Assembly: GCA_932294295.1 (NCBI GenBank)
Contig: OW028584.1
Span: 29,324,470 to 29,388,469 of the forward strand
DNA length: 64,000 bases
Reading direction: 5' to 3'
DNA from: Alitta virens
Lineage: Eukaryota > Annelida > Polychaeta > Phyllodocida > Nereididae
Positions 36,752-50,200 of the stretch are shown piece after piece. The notes beneath the pieces are model-generated. The model worked only from the letters and a program-made list of their open reading frames with translations, did not search any database and had not been told where the DNA came from. The first letter of the stretch is position 1, and each line of letters starts with the position of its first letter. The translations under genes were made by a program, and so were the position numbers.

Positions 36752-37345
36752 CTGAAATTATGTGAGTACTTATCATCAAATCTTGGCTTCTGTTGTTCTT
36801 TCTTTCACTGACAGTGAGTAAAGTAAGTTACCATATTTAGAGTTTAAACGGCATTGCCAACAAATGCCCATGTTTTTTCTTACAACTTATACAAGTTTAG
36901 GTTTAATCAAGGACCTTGTGACAGTTGTGTAGGACCTTGGGGTTTAAAACAATACTTCAGGCATTGCCCATTCATTAATTACATTTGGTAAGCTCAGTGT
37001 GTGGCAGTTCTCGACAGTTCAGAGGGCCGATGGTACACAATTCTATATTGCATTTTGCTTGACAATAAGTGATCAAATATAAATTACTGAAATAATCACA
37101 GATGTACACATTATTTATTGCCTATATTATTATTGAATAGCTTTGAATATTGGTGAATAAATGAACTCGTCATGACATTACATAGTCTAAAGTACATCAG
37201 TTGTACCATCTGTTACCACTTGGTTTGACAAATGCAAAGTAAAATGCTGGTAAAGAAAGGATTAGGCCTATGCAATTAATTTGTTAAATCAATATATTTT
37301 CTTAAATTTTAATTGTTAATTGCTTTGTTATGTTTTCAATTACAG
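36752..37345. promoter_or_regulatory. Divergent promoter region of the ubiquitin-like and canopy genes
   Basis: Lies between the first recognised exon of the minus-strand ubiquitin-like gene (acceptor at 36752) and the canopy exon (acceptor ends 37345). Both flanking exons begin with acceptors, so each gene needs a further upstream exon in this 0.6 kb. A plus-strand donor candidate ACAGTGAGTAA lies near 36816. Inferred from orientation. Confidence 0.45.
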
Positions 37346-37360
37346 CCATCCAAAGGTTCT

Positions 37361-40293
37361 ATGATGGAGGTTAGCCTGCAAAGACTCCTGGGCTTGTGCC
37401 TGGGTTTATTGTCATTAGTATCTGTTTCATTGGCAAAAAAAGACAAAGCAGTATTTTGTGGAGGTAATCATAAGTTAAAAATACTTACTAATATCTACTT
37501 CTGGTGCTACTGAAGTCTACTTACATAAATATTATATTATACATATGATATAAACACAATCAATGATAATAATACCTTTTATTTTACAGCTTGTCTGGCA
37601 ATTGTTGAAGAAATCAACCAAGCGATCTTAAGGGTAGATCCGAAGAAAACAATTCAGATTGGAAGTTTTAGGGTGGACGCTAAAGGAAATCAAGATTTGA
37701 GAGAGGTAAGTGAAATTGCTAGAGGTGCATAATATTATATTGTGTATTGCTCAACAATATTAATACAAAGTGTCCCAACCCATAAGTGATAATAAATAGA
37801 GATAAGTGTCATATTTTTTTTTTTACTGAACAATATGGTGCCTGGGGCATTGATGTTCATTATCAAAAAGTAATGAAGTTAGACTATTTATATCGATATA
37901 TAGCTAGATATTTTATTTGTCTCGATTTGTTGACAACATAAAATCATGATAATGGGGACAATATAGCGGACCAAATTTATGCCTGTATTTGGCATCCATT
38001 AAATATGAAAATAATCACAATTTTTTACCAAATTTTGGCTAATACACATTAAGAATAACATTTTTTTATAGAGTAGCAGGGGTTTAGGGCCAGCAGCCCC
38101 CGAGAAAAACAAAATGTAAACAATAATAAGCTGCGTTCTTGCCTTGAAGCCGCCGTTTGTTTGTGACGTCACATATTGAATTCAAGCATTTGACGTCATT
38201 GGCCTGGCAATAGGACTCCCTAAATATGGTCTTAAAATTTGGGTCCGCTATACAGCACTTTTTACTGCACAAACTACTCTATGAGTTATGGGAGACTATA
38301 AACATTATACTGTGAAAACAAATAAAAACAGTGGAATAAGCATCTGCGCAAGTCAAGGTGGTGCTTGAGCGATAGTGCCAGCTCCCAAAGCTACATTTGC
38401 CTGCAGGAAAATGTGGAATAAGATAATAGTAAACAAAGCGAGTATAAAATAAACCGCAACAGATCGAGGCATAAGGATTTTGGATTAATCTAATAACACA
38501 ACATATATGAATAAATGCATTAAAGAAAATGGCCAGAATTTACCATTGCAAACAAAACCTTTGGAATCTGACTTCATTCTATTGTATGTTATATTATTTT
38601 CTTAAGTTCAAATTTTTTCTTTTCAGGTTCCGTACAGCAGATCTGATGTTCATTTGTCAGAGCAGTTTGACAATGTGTGCGGCAAAATGTATAATTATGG
38701 ACTTGCAAAAAATGAAAATCCTAAGAAGAAGAAAAAGATTTTTATTCGCAAATATTCGCCTGATGGAACCATGGTCTCCTCAGATAGTGCAAATTTTGAT
38801 GAGAGTGTTACTAAGCAACTAAAATATGCTGTAAGTATTTTATTACCTTTTATTTAACAATATTAGAACATCGGGCATCTTTTTTTGCGTTTGTGTATCA
38901 TCTTGTATCTTTCTTTCAGTGTGAGGAAATACTTGAACATTTTGAAGATGAAATGATGGCATTATTAAAGGACAAAAATGCAGAGTCTGAGAAAAAAATA
39001 TGTGTTGATGCATTAGGTAAGTTTTAGTAGAAATTATATGTTAAAAATGTGTTGTCGTCTATTTCCTATCTTCTTAGGCACTTTAATGTAAATTTTGCCT
39101 TTTTCAATTAACGTGAGAAAATTTGAGCAACAAGGGATAAATAACTGTTTGTCATAATTTATTTTTATTAATAAATTATCGTTATAGTAAATGAGTCCAT
39201 TTAATGCATGAGTAATGTACTTCAATAAATTATAATTTAAGTTACCATATTTTAAATACTACTATATATATACACAAACATTTTAACCAGGCGGACATCT
39301 AAAAGATGCCTTTGCCAAAAGAAGTATTTAATGATGAAATAAAATGAAGAAAAGTAAATTACTTATTCCAACAATATAATCAGCATATTTTTATATTAAA
39401 TGATTTACTTAGTCATTGAAATATTTTCTTGACAGACTATTCAGAATTATTCAAATTATGGTTGGCTGAAGTATGTGTGTACGTGAACTGAATTGAACTG
39501 GTCCATTTTTTATAATATGCAACTTCAAGATGACATGAACTTTCAACAGCATTCATAAATTCAGTTAAAATATGTCCTAGCAAATCCATAATAGTCCAGT
39601 ATTATATATATAAAATATTTCTCCTTATTTTCAGGAATAAGATAATAGTAAAACAATCAGTATACATGTATATTACCAGCAAAACAATGATCGAGTATAT
39701 ATATATCACCAGCTCTTCTGACATTATTATAATTTCACAAAAATATTTCTCCCTCTGTTCAGATAACATTGCAGTATTTATATTACCAGCTCTTCTGACA
39801 TTATTATAATTTCATATTTAATTATTTTTTTTTGAAGAATGAACAAATTTCTACTTATTTTCAGACAACATTGCAGTATATATATATTACCAGCGCTTCT
39901 GACATTATTATAATTTCATAAATTCTTCTTTGTCTTTGTAGAATAAAAATATTTCTCATTTTCAGATAACATCGCAGTAAATATTTTATCACCTCTTCTG
40001 ACATTATCATCATTTTATTATATTTTTTTGTAGAATTTTGTGCAGAAAATGACATCACAGAAAGACTTTGGGCTCAAGCTCAAGCAGTGATGGCAGGAAT
40101 GAAGGAGAAAGCTGATGAAGCAAGAGATGAAGCTGAAGGAAAGCTCAGTACCGTTGATGATGATGACGAAGATGATGATGACGACGATTTTGACGAACCT
40201 ACTGATGAGGATCTTGCTCAAGCTTCTGATGGCGATGAAATCGTGCTGACTGATGGTCAAATTCCTAGTTATGACGACAAAGAAGAGTTATAA
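37361..40293 (+). CDS. CNPY2: Canopy (CNPY2-like) ER saposin-type protein with acidic tail
   Basis: Coding exons: 37361-37463 (exon starts 37346), 37590-37705, 38627-38830, 38920-39016, 40034-40293; 780 bases, 259 residues. A hydrophobic signal peptide (LLGLCLGLLSLVSVSLA) precedes the mature start. The six canopy cysteines are present: CGAC, DNVC, YAC, KIC, EFC. The words RVDPKKTIQIGSFRVDAKGN and REVPYSRSDVHLSEQ are close to CNPY2. Canopy proteins are ER-resident chaperone-like factors acting on receptors such as FGFR and LDLR. After the saposin domain comes a coiled EKADEARDEAEGK segment and an acidic tract (DDDDEDDDDDDFDEPTDED), ending KEEL, a KDEL-type ER retention signal. Human CNPY2 is about 180 aa and ends HDEL, so the tail is an extension; CNPY3/4 also have acidic tails. 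ATG 37361 or 37364 could start. Confidence 0.92.
37957..38258. mobile_element. M1-family MITE in canopy intron 2
   Basis: Starts GACAATATAGCGGACCAAAT and ends ATTTGGGTCCGCTATACAGCAC, inverted. The interior shares words with the copy at 19738 (GGCCTGGCAATAGG against GCCAGGCCTATGACG). It is about 302 bases, the same size as the intact copy. Confidence 0.75.
39690..40033. repeat. Tandem array of intron-end-like units in canopy intron 4
   Basis: Four imperfect copies, period about 85-105 bases, of TTTTCAGATAACATTGCAG, TATTACCAGCTCTTCTGACA and TTATTATAATTTCAT. Each unit carries a TTTCAG acceptor-like word, and the last runs into the true acceptor at 40033. Confidence 0.8.
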
Positions 40294-42478
40294 CATAAAA
40301 TATAATTTAAAATATTTTGAAAAAAAAAAAAATTAAAAAAAAGAATGTATTCTTGAAAGAATAGTGATCTAATTCATCATGAAAAACCTTGCCATTGTGG
40401 TTAAATTTTGTGCATAATTGTTTGTGCAAGATATGTGATATATCTGTGTTACCCATATCAGATGTCATTAGTAAATGTGCCATTCATCAAGCTCTGGTGT
40501 TGTGCACAATTAATAGGTAAACAGCGACACAGTTTTATGTTGTTTTATGTTGTTAAGTTTAACTGGAAACCTGAAAGCAGCACTCGAACCTCACTTCATA
40601 ATTTAAAGAATGACTGCATATTTATGTTGTGCGAAATTTCTGTACACAATTCTCCTTTAGTGGAATTCGAAGGTAATAATATGTTGTGTGTACTTTAAAA
40701 ACATTTTACTGGTCTTGAATAAGAAATCTAAATGTATTATGTATATGTTTTGAAAAAATGTCAGTCTGGAAATTTGCGAAAACAATTGAAGGTATTTTGT
40801 GCATTAATTAGTTTGGTACCCTTTTGGTTCTCTCAGTGACTAATACAAGTATTAATAATATAATTGCTCAAGTGTCCCACCACTTCATCTATTCGTGCAT
40901 ATTTTCACATTCAAGAGTTAGTTAATATAATTGGCATGGGAACACATTAAAATTGTGGTGTATTCGTGTCATTGTCATATTTTGGAGTCTCATGTTTTTG
41001 GCAAAGCCTGTTGATATCTAGTAGTTCGTTTCATTAAAAACGGCTGGTCAAATTGAGCCTAGCCAAAGCTGTCATTGCTTGCTACTCAAACCCATATCTT
41101 AAAGTACATATTTATGATATAATACATAAAATTCTTACATTTGCCAATGTTTACATTTTTCTGGTGATACATGTAAGCCGAATATTAGCTATAGAAGTGG
41201 ACAGAAGTGACTTAACCATGTTTAGATCCCAGTCAGGTGCAGGTCGCTACAGCCGTCTAGAGTCAACTGTTTTTATGAAACTGAGTAGTACTTATTAAAT
41301 ATAAGTGGTTGTGGATGTTCAGTAATTCTCAAAATTTGGGACAACTGTCAAGGGACGAGTAATTTTGTCGCAAATACTTTCCATTTTTTTGGGGTTTTCC
41401 GTTTTGGTGTGGGTGACGGGTTTTGGGAACATAATTTGTAATTAGTGGTGCTACAGGAGTGAGAGATGACATCACTACTCGTTACTTAAATGTTTTAAAA
41501 AGTGAACCTTGCATTTATGTACAATAATAATTTACATGTACAAGGACAGCGACTTACTTTAGTCTGGTTGTTAGACTTTTAAATTTTGATTGCAAGTGTG
41601 TTTTAGGGCATATACAATGATCGCCTAAATGGTCGTAAAATCGGGTTGGTCGTAATTCTGAGAAACGATATGCCGTGTAACTGCCACGCACCCTTGCGGC
41701 CATTTGCAGCATGCTCACTCAAGCAGAACTCTCTTAATTGTGTGTACATAACCTAAAAAAAAAACAGAACTAAATTCATGATATCCTAAATATATACCCA
41801 AAAACACATTTCTGGTATCTGTACCCAGACTATTTAATAATAGTTTGTCTCACTGGATCAACACTGTCCTACTTATAAGCATCTGCGCTGACCACTTTAA
41901 TATGTGGTCATTTTAACATGAAGTGACTTCATCAGTCATTCTGGGCAGGAATATATTGGATGAATTTTACCAACGTGACATTATAAAGGTCGCAAAAGAC
42001 CTATACGTATATGGTAACCGTCTGTTCAATGTATTTTGTATAAGATGTATTTATTGAGACACGCTATTCAGTGCTTGCCTATTTGTCATTACTGTCATCA
42101 TTTTATCACGCAAAGCTGCCAGGTTTGAAAAAATCATTTTAGTTTTCATTGGTCATTGATGTCATGTTCTAGTAGCATTTCAGCATCAAATCATCGATTT
42201 CATGTAACGTTAATTAATATGCTGAATTTGAAAGTCACAATTCAGAAAGTTAATAAATATTTCGACAGATTTTTAAGTATTTATTCATTCATTATCAGTA
42301 TTTTGTCACAGACACGCAATTGAGTGTTAGGTCACCGTCACACCAATATTTGTTTCTCATTAAGTTTCAATTTATAATATAGCTAGGTATAATTTTGGCT
42401 AGGGTAAGCTCAGACTGACTGAAAAAAAGAACAGGACATAACTAGAATCCATTCAAATACAAAAAATAAATAAATATA

Positions 42479-42510
<32 letters not shown>

Positions 42511-43354
42511 CTAAAAAAGGGGTCAACAAAATCAATCTTAGATGTAAAATAGGGTCAAAAAGGCAGAAGGACCTATAATTGAGACACTTTCTGAGCCTTG
42601 AGTGATGAAACAATTAAAAAAACACAGTAGATGTCATTTATATTCACAAATACAACAATATGGCACCAATGTTTTACAGTCGTTCATAATTATGTAGTCT
42701 TGTTTCCAATATATTTCAAGAAAGGTCAACAATGTGCCATTTTTCTAGGATGACACAAACACTTACAAATGATGTCACAAGTTGGATTTGATTCAAATTG
42801 TTGTTAAAAACTTTATCAGCTGTTTATGACAATTGGGTTTGACTGAATTGGTGAGGTTCAATTCCACCACAAGATAATTTCCATTATTACATGCCTCTTG
42901 ACATTCAGAAAAAATATAACAATTTTCACAAGCATTCAGAATAAATATCAGCGGAGATTTATGAAGTCCTTCATCACAGCACCCACTTCATTCTACAAAG
43001 TGGTTTAATAGCATTATCTATGGAGAACTCATTTTCTTTAGCTAACATTCAGAAATATCAAACATTAATTCAATTCAAAACAATCTTGTCACCATGATTA
43101 TAAATTAAAATCTGAATATACATATAGCATTTAATGCAGTTTTGCTGACATTAAAGAAGTGTATAACTTCGCTATTACATAAACATACAGTTATTATCAC
43201 AGAGGTATGAATTTAAATAAAATAGAAATAATTGTTTAAGAGCAATATACACCTAACAAAATGGATATACAATAATCAATGATAATTATGTACGCCACTT
43301 GACATGATTAATAAGGTACTGCTCAGAACCTAATCTCAGACTCATTGAAAAACA
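40294..43354. other. Convergent intergenic region between canopy and the FEM1-like gene
   Basis: Holds both 3' UTRs. A poly-A-like run (40320-40342) lies just after the canopy stop. A TA microsatellite lies at about 42474-42512. No further coding domain or named repeat recognised. Confidence 0.5.
42474..42512. repeat. (TA)n microsatellite
   Basis: A TA-rich alternating run, slightly interrupted at its left end. Confidence 0.85.
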
Positions 43355-46300
43355 TCAGTGAAGACTAACAAAGTCTTTCAATGCAACAGGTAGTTGACTC
43401 TCCAAAGTGATTTTAGCATCACTCAAATATTCGGCAGTTAGTCTCTTAAGAGTGGGAAGTCCATGATATTCCTCCAACATCTTGGAGAGGTTTGGTGTGT
43501 GGCTGTAGAAGTCCGCATGTTCAGGATCATTCAAGATGTCGAAGACAGTCTGCTTGGATTTGTTACGTGCATAAACATAAGCACCCTTGTCTAGAAGCAG
43601 CCGAACGAGACTTTCTGTGGTACAGTAAGGATCTGGACGGAGTGGTGACCCATCTCCGCTGTCAATTGGTCTGGTGGGAAAAGGTGAAATAGCCACATGT
43701 AGAGCCGTATTTCCTTCGCTGTCTGCTTTGTTAACGTCAACAGACTCATAATCCAGCATCATCTCAATCATCCCAACATCAGGAAGAACTGGGTAACTCC
43801 CTGTCGCGAAAGCACCATACCTTCTGTTAAGCATGATGTTTAGCAATGGATTGTAGTAACCAGTTGCAGAATAAAACAAATAGGGAAAGTCTTCGATTAG
43901 TTCCTTCAGCAACGACCTTGCAAGGTCATCATCAGACTTGAATTCATCAAAATGTCTTGCTCTGTGAAAGAGCATAAGGATATAAGCCCCAGCGGTTAAT
44001 AACACTTTTTCAAATTGGCCTATAAATTGTAATATTGCACCTCGCTTAGTTTCTACCCCCAGAGCGTTCTTGATTCTCGATGCACTTTCGAAAGACAGCT
44101 TGATTATAGCCACAATTGTCGCTGTTTCCGGAATATCTATTCCTTGAGCTGTTGCAAAACATTTCAGGAGTTTGCTTTCTTTGACAAAATAATCAGCAAA
44201 GTACAAATAATCTTCGTTTCTTCTGAAAACTTGCAAGTAGTGACGAAGTAATGCATTTTGTTGCACTCTGTTCTGCACACCCATGAACACTGAAAAATTA
44301 TTACCAAACCAATGCATTATCATTTTGATATATACATGCAATCAATAATCATAATTTTATGATACTCCTAACAATTTGGTAATCCTATTAAAATATACGC
44401 GTATGTCAGTCAGGAATTACCTAGGAATGATGGAGAAAATTATGCACAGCTTTGACATAACAGCTTTTTCAATGATTTGATGACATTCGAGTCCAATGTT
44501 GCAATTTATGAATGTCTTTCTAAATGCTTCAGAAATAAATAAAATTGACTTTTGTACAAGTGGGACTTTATTTCTACTGTTTCAACCGAAACTGATATTT
44601 GTCAGTTGTCAGTAACATACTTGCGTAAGAGTCACTAACATGACATGATGATTTGGCAAATGTTAAAAATACATACCCTCTGTGACTTTTCCCTCATCAA
44701 GTGGGTATCGTCTTCCTTGATAAATCCTCTCCCTAGCGATCATACATTGTTCCTTGAGTGCCTGGAAGTTTTCTTTCAATCTTTCGATATCACAAAGGGT
44801 CCCCCACTCTTTCATGTTCCCAAAGCACTTCAGAGGATCCAAGACAGTTTTTGGGCAGTTGAGTTCGACCCTTAAGTAGGTGGCTTTTGACATGCCTTTG
44901 AGAATAGACGGACATGAATCGTGATCACCCGCCAGAGCGGCTATTTCATATGCTTCAATTTTCTCCTTATCACTCCAGGGACACAGCTTCAAAAGGTTTT
45001 CCATAAGATCATAGTTCTTGTGAGCGGCCACTTCTAAAATACTCATTCCGAAATTGTCCCTGATGCCAGGATCAGCTCCTTTCTCTAACAGCAATTTAAT
45101 CGAGTACAAATTATGACACATGCATGCATAATGTAACGGAGTCCTTCCCATGTTGTCTTGTAAGTTTACATTAGCGCCTCGGTCAATCAAGATGCTCATG
45201 AGATCGGCAGCATCTAACTTTCTTTTTGGTTTATAACCTAACTTTGCAAATCGTGCTAACAGACTACCATCCCTGTTTTTGCTTGCAACGTGCAAGGCAG
45301 ACTGTCCAGCTGCCGTAGTTTGGTTCAAATCAGCTCCAGCTTCTATCAATTCTTCAATAACGTGAATCATAACGGTTGATGTAGCCACATAGAGGGGAAA
45401 CACATCGTCACATGCTCCGTACCCACCCTCCCGACGAGAGTGGCCCTCAAACGTATGATACTTGAGGGATGTATGATGGTGGTAGCCTCCCATACGACCG
45501 GTACAACAAACATCAGCGCCATGTCTGAGCAACACTTTGATGATGTCAAGGGCACCTGGAAAGAACAAAACAAAATCACAAAATTTCTCTTTCTATATGA
45601 AAAAAGAAAAGAGAAAAAAAAGGGATTGTTAAAACTGAGCAATAAGACAAAATTAGCTGCAAATGAAGTAAATTGGAAGTAGAAGTACCATAAAAGAGTA
45701 TTTATAGTCTGTTTCTTGCCAGAACGTTGAATAAATATAAAATAATATACGTCTCCTCCAAGCAACTAAAGTATTGGCTGCAAAGGAAGAAAATTGGAAG
45801 TAGAAGTTCCATAAAAGAGTATTTATAGTCTGTTTCTTGCCAAAACGTTGATTAAATATAAAATAATAAACACTGTATTTTCTCAATTAGAAACCAGGGC
45901 CACTAGTTTTTTAGAAGCAGCTTTTAGACCGGCGTTTATTTAAGACCGGCGTCTATTAACATAGCGGTGTCAGTGTTAGATGAGGGCAGTGTTAGATGAG
46001 GGCATTATAAAAAGTGTGGCTTTATGCAGAATGCCCTCAGTAACCCAACAACAACACACAGGCCGGCCTGTATTCAAGACTGGCGTTTATTATTTTACAG
46101 TCTGCCTACGACCCAGCCTCTATAATTATTATGATAATAGACCCGCCTTGTAATTGAGAAAATATGGTAACAATTAACCTAGGCAAACCCTATTATGCAT
46201 CTGTAATTCATTATCATAAGTTTAACATACTTTTTTGTAAGTTTTACCAGAAGTTCTTTATTTAATTATTCGAACAATAATGTTAGAATTTGTTATGCAA

Positions 46301-46617
46301 ACTATTAATGTGAGCAAACTACATAGGTAGAGCTACAGGGGTTGTATCTATCAATGTGTTTGCTTGAACTCAACTGAAAGTACTTGTAATATCACGCGTA
46401 TACAATGCTGCTGTCACCCATGATATGATAAGTGTGAGAAATACACACCTGTCTGGCAGGCCTCAAGTAGAGGTGTGGCGTCTTTAATTTGTGCTTCTCT
46501 CCTGACATTCACAATTTTGGGGTGTTCTCGTAATATTTCATCCACGGCATCCTGGTCCCACCTGCCCACAGCTTCAAATAACCGTTCAACCACTTCTGAT
46601 TCACCTGTCCCTGCCAT
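43355..46617 (-). CDS. FEM1: FEM1-family ankyrin protein, CRL2 substrate-receptor type, complete
   Basis: Exons (minus): 46449-46617, 44677-45555, 43355-44289; 1983 bases, 660 residues. N-terminal ankyrin repeats run to about residue 230 (ATPLLEACQTGALDIIKVLL, HVIEELIEAGADLNQ, NMGRTPLHYACMCHNLYSIK, LLLEKGADPGIRDNFGMSIL). A FEM1-like middle region follows (IEAYEIAALAGDHDSC, CFGNMKEW, ARERIYQGRRYPLDEG), then two C-terminal ankyrins (DSEGNTALHVAI, LVRLLLDKGAYVYARNK) and the ending QLPVALKDFVSLH, matching the QIP..LEEFV..H end of FEM1 proteins. Family length is about 620-670 aa. FEM1 proteins bind CUL2-elongin and recognise C-terminal degrons; this is known for FEM1A/B/C and only inferred here. 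Repeats are irregular, with an insertion rich in His and Tyr (about 80-105), so it is a divergent paralogue and degron choice cannot be predicted. Its start lies about 650 bases from the FASTKD stop. Confidence 0.85.
45655..45872. repeat. Tandem duplication in FEM1-like intron 1
   Basis: A block of about 95 bases (AAATTGGAAGTAGAAGT, then GAGTATTTATAGTCTGTTTC and TGCCAGAACGTTGA) occurs at about 45670-45750 and again at 45792-45872, with a period near 122 bases and few differences. Confidence 0.85.
45873..46167. mobile_element. MITE with CTGTATTTTCTCAATTA ends
   Basis: The left end CTGTATTTTCTCAATTA (45873-45889) is inverted at 46151-46167 with 15 of 17 matches. The interior has several GACCGGCGT-like words in direct and inverted orientation. 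It lies in intron 1 of the FEM1-like gene. No target duplication was identified. Confidence 0.65.
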
Positions 46618-47267
46618 AACTAGCTATTACCGATGACAGTCTTCTTCGTCGTTGACTGTGTACAGCTGATAAAACCAAAGTTTGCCTATGTGGGTCACGT
46701 TGATCTTATTTACTTCACTCATGGTGGCGCTGTGTGTCTGCATTGCTTGCAGCGCCCTCCTATGACAAGAGTGTGAAAATGCAGACCAGATTTGGAAAAG
46801 TCAGACCAAGTTTAGGAAATACAGACTAGGTCTGAGAAAGCAGACCAAGTTTTATGTAAGTATCAGAATTAGCGTCCCTAGCCAGTACTAGCATCACCCA
46901 CCGAGGCTAAGATTATAATAATATAACAGGTTTGATAATCCAAAACTTTATTACAGAATATGATACACGTCATGTGGGCCTTTAAATTGGCACACAGGTA
47001 CCAGATAATATCGTAATATGAGTTTATACATATATTTAACATTCTCTGACAACCACACTTAAATGACACATACAGTTAATCTTCGCAAGAAAAACAGCAT
47101 AAATAGTTATTGCATTATTATAATATTTGGCAGTCTAACTATCACGCATCGACAAAATATATTTTTGTAATGTTCGACATTACCAAGTCTCCTATAGCAC
47201 TAGATTCTTATCATGAGATCAGACCACTACGCAAACTTCACAATACAATAATCTAGTATATTTTAAA

Positions 47268-50200
47268 TCATGTTTTGGTTTGGTGTGCAGTTCTCAAGGT
47301 AGTTTTCAGAAGGCCTGCCAGTCTGGATTTGAGTTCTGCATAATTTGCTTTTGCGCTCAGAAGTGGGAATTGTCTGGTATGAATCTGAAAGAAAAAAAAA
47401 AAAAAAAAAAAAAAAAAATTTAAATTTTTTATTTCAGAACCTCAGTCATGGAAGATATTCCAGATAAATTTCCTGTAATACACAACTTAATTGGTAATGA
47501 AAAATAACTTATTTGAACAATATTTTTTTCAAAACACTACCAGAAAAAATCTACAACAGTGGAGTGAAACATGTACGCATTTGTATATTTTCATCATCGT
47601 GAAATATAAATTTTTATACCTAATTCTGCAATTTAAGTTTTTTTTTTAGAGTACATGGAACTTTTCTGAAATATAAAATCCAAATTCCTACCTCCAAGAT
47701 ATTGTACCCTAACATTTGGAGATGTCTTTGTCGCATCGAATACTGACCAAGAAACGTCTGGCAGTTTACTGTTTGGTGTTCAGGCATCACACTTATGATC
47801 ACAATGCTGAAATTAATATTTTGTAATAAATTAGTTGTCAGAGTTGTAATGAAACTGTCATTTGTATAAAATACAGGGTTCCCAGCCATTTTAGGATTAA
47901 AAAATATAATTTCCAAAGTTTGGTGCTGGTTTGCTGGTCCAGTTTACATTGATTGGTGTCTAAAAATAATTTTTATCAATCGAAAACTTTATAAAATGTT
48001 ACCAATTTTATTGGAATCAACCAGTGACCAAAATGTTAAGTAAGAAAATATCAGAAAGACATCAAAACAAGACCTTAACTAGTCAACAATTGATGAACTG
48101 TTAATTTTAAGGTATTTTGCTGTATTTAACATTTTCTGGCAAAATTCCCGGGTTTTCACCACCCCAGGGATAAAATAATTGAAATTTGCTGCCTATTATC
48201 ATTTTCCAGGTGCGCTGAGAAGTTAGAACCCTGTAGATAAATTGGTGAAATATACATTAAAATGCACTAAAAATACTGCTGCTAGGATGCACTTTGCTTC
48301 AGCCGATCACAGTGAAGGGCGGAAACTTTTCCAGCCAATAGAATTGCAGTATTCTGTTGTAGCCACCTGGTGCAAATATAGAGAACCTTCCGTGAAAATC
48401 CACTATTATTTAATCAGTTTTTGTAATGCCTACAGACACCTACTGGTGCAAGCGGTAACTAACAGCTAGAGCAAACAGCCTTTACAGGGCTCCAGATAAT
48501 GTCAGAAATTAACCACAATGTTAAAAGCGATGCTAACCTTTTTGTGTTTTCATCTTTCTCTGCATAGGGATCCATCAGTTCTCCCCTCCCATTGATGCAT
48601 AATTCATAATCTGTCAAACAGAAAAAAAAAAACCGACATTAGACTCTTCCTATCCATTATATTTTCATGAAATGCCAGATGACTTAAGGCGCATCGAAAA
48701 TAAAAATTGTTTGGTTCCAGTTTCATGTCCCCAAGAAGTCCGGGTTGGTAATTTAAAAATTTTTTATTCTTCTTTTTTATACTATGTAAGCATTTAGTTG
48801 AATGTAGTGAAAGTTAACATGCACATTTGCGGCATTGAAAATGAGCACAAACAAACCTAGTGATGTTTCTTGCATTAACATTCAACATTCCTTCTTTAGG
48901 AAAAAAAAAGTTACAAACATGTCAGAAATGTTAGATATGCCCAAGAAAACTTTACGGTCGGCCGGAAACTAGAACCAAACAATATTTTCGATCCACCACT
49001 TATTAAAAAAAGTCTAGTTTCTACTAATAAATTCCCCTGACAGGACAAGGGATCCTATATAACTTTTTCTGTCCAATGTAATAAAATATTGGACAGTTTC
49101 ATGGAATGAACAAAAAGAGCTGCCTGGACAAGCACATTTAATTTTTAGAATATAAGATTATAATAATATTTATACATTTTTAGCGGGACTCAGGTGTTAT
49201 ATCTATCTGCTCACTTGCACTTGGTTTAAAGAAGCCTATCATTCTAAGTTGTGAATAATGACTTTCTCTCTTATTTATTTCCAATATATCTGAGATATCT
49301 TACCAATAAAATAGGGTAGTCCTCTGATGTTCGGAGTGTCCTTGATCATTTTCTCATTCACAATTCCTCTCAACATGTTTCCTAGCTCACTGTGGTACTT
49401 AAACCATTTACCAACTGAAAGCAAAGGACATAATTAATTAATAATGATTAACACAAGAATTTCGAGACCAACTAGGTCATTTCATTTCCATATTAGCAAT
49501 TATATACTAAACTGCTCTTTGCAAGATATTTGATTATTTAGGGGTATGGTTGTATATGATAGATATGGAAAGTGCAGCCCTCTAAGGCAAGTTCTTGCTG
49601 ATATCAAGGGTTGATTGATGAGGTGAGAGAGAGAGGAGGAATCCACCCATGTTACAGATTTACCCCATTGGTGGGATCTTTTACTTGCCTTAGCATAGAC
49701 ACAATAACGTATGATGACTGCATAAATGACAAAGTACACAAGGAGTCAATGAAATTCTTCACAGCATTTACAATATAAATGGTGAGCTGGCTATAAACAG
49801 TATCTAACAGTGATCATTGTGTTGGCAATAGCTGTTTGCAACATGTTCTATACTCCTGAGGGAGTTGAGAATGGCTCATCCTTGAACAAATTTTCAACCA
49901 GAATTTACCTAAAACTTACAAATCAGGTCACACTATTTATTTTAATTGTTGCAATTAGTATGTACCCAAGCCATTATCTTTATCATGGATCTTAAATGTA
50001 GGCAAAATTAATTCAAATTACAAAAAAAAATAAAAAAGTTTGCTTCTAGCATTCAATCATGTTTCATCTATGCATATTATTCGCAATTGTGTATTTTTGT
50101 CGTATGATACAACATTGATCATTCCTTAAAAAACAATCAAACACCAACCTATCATGAACTGTTGATTTCTGTACAGGGCCGTTTCTGCGTAATGAGGAAC

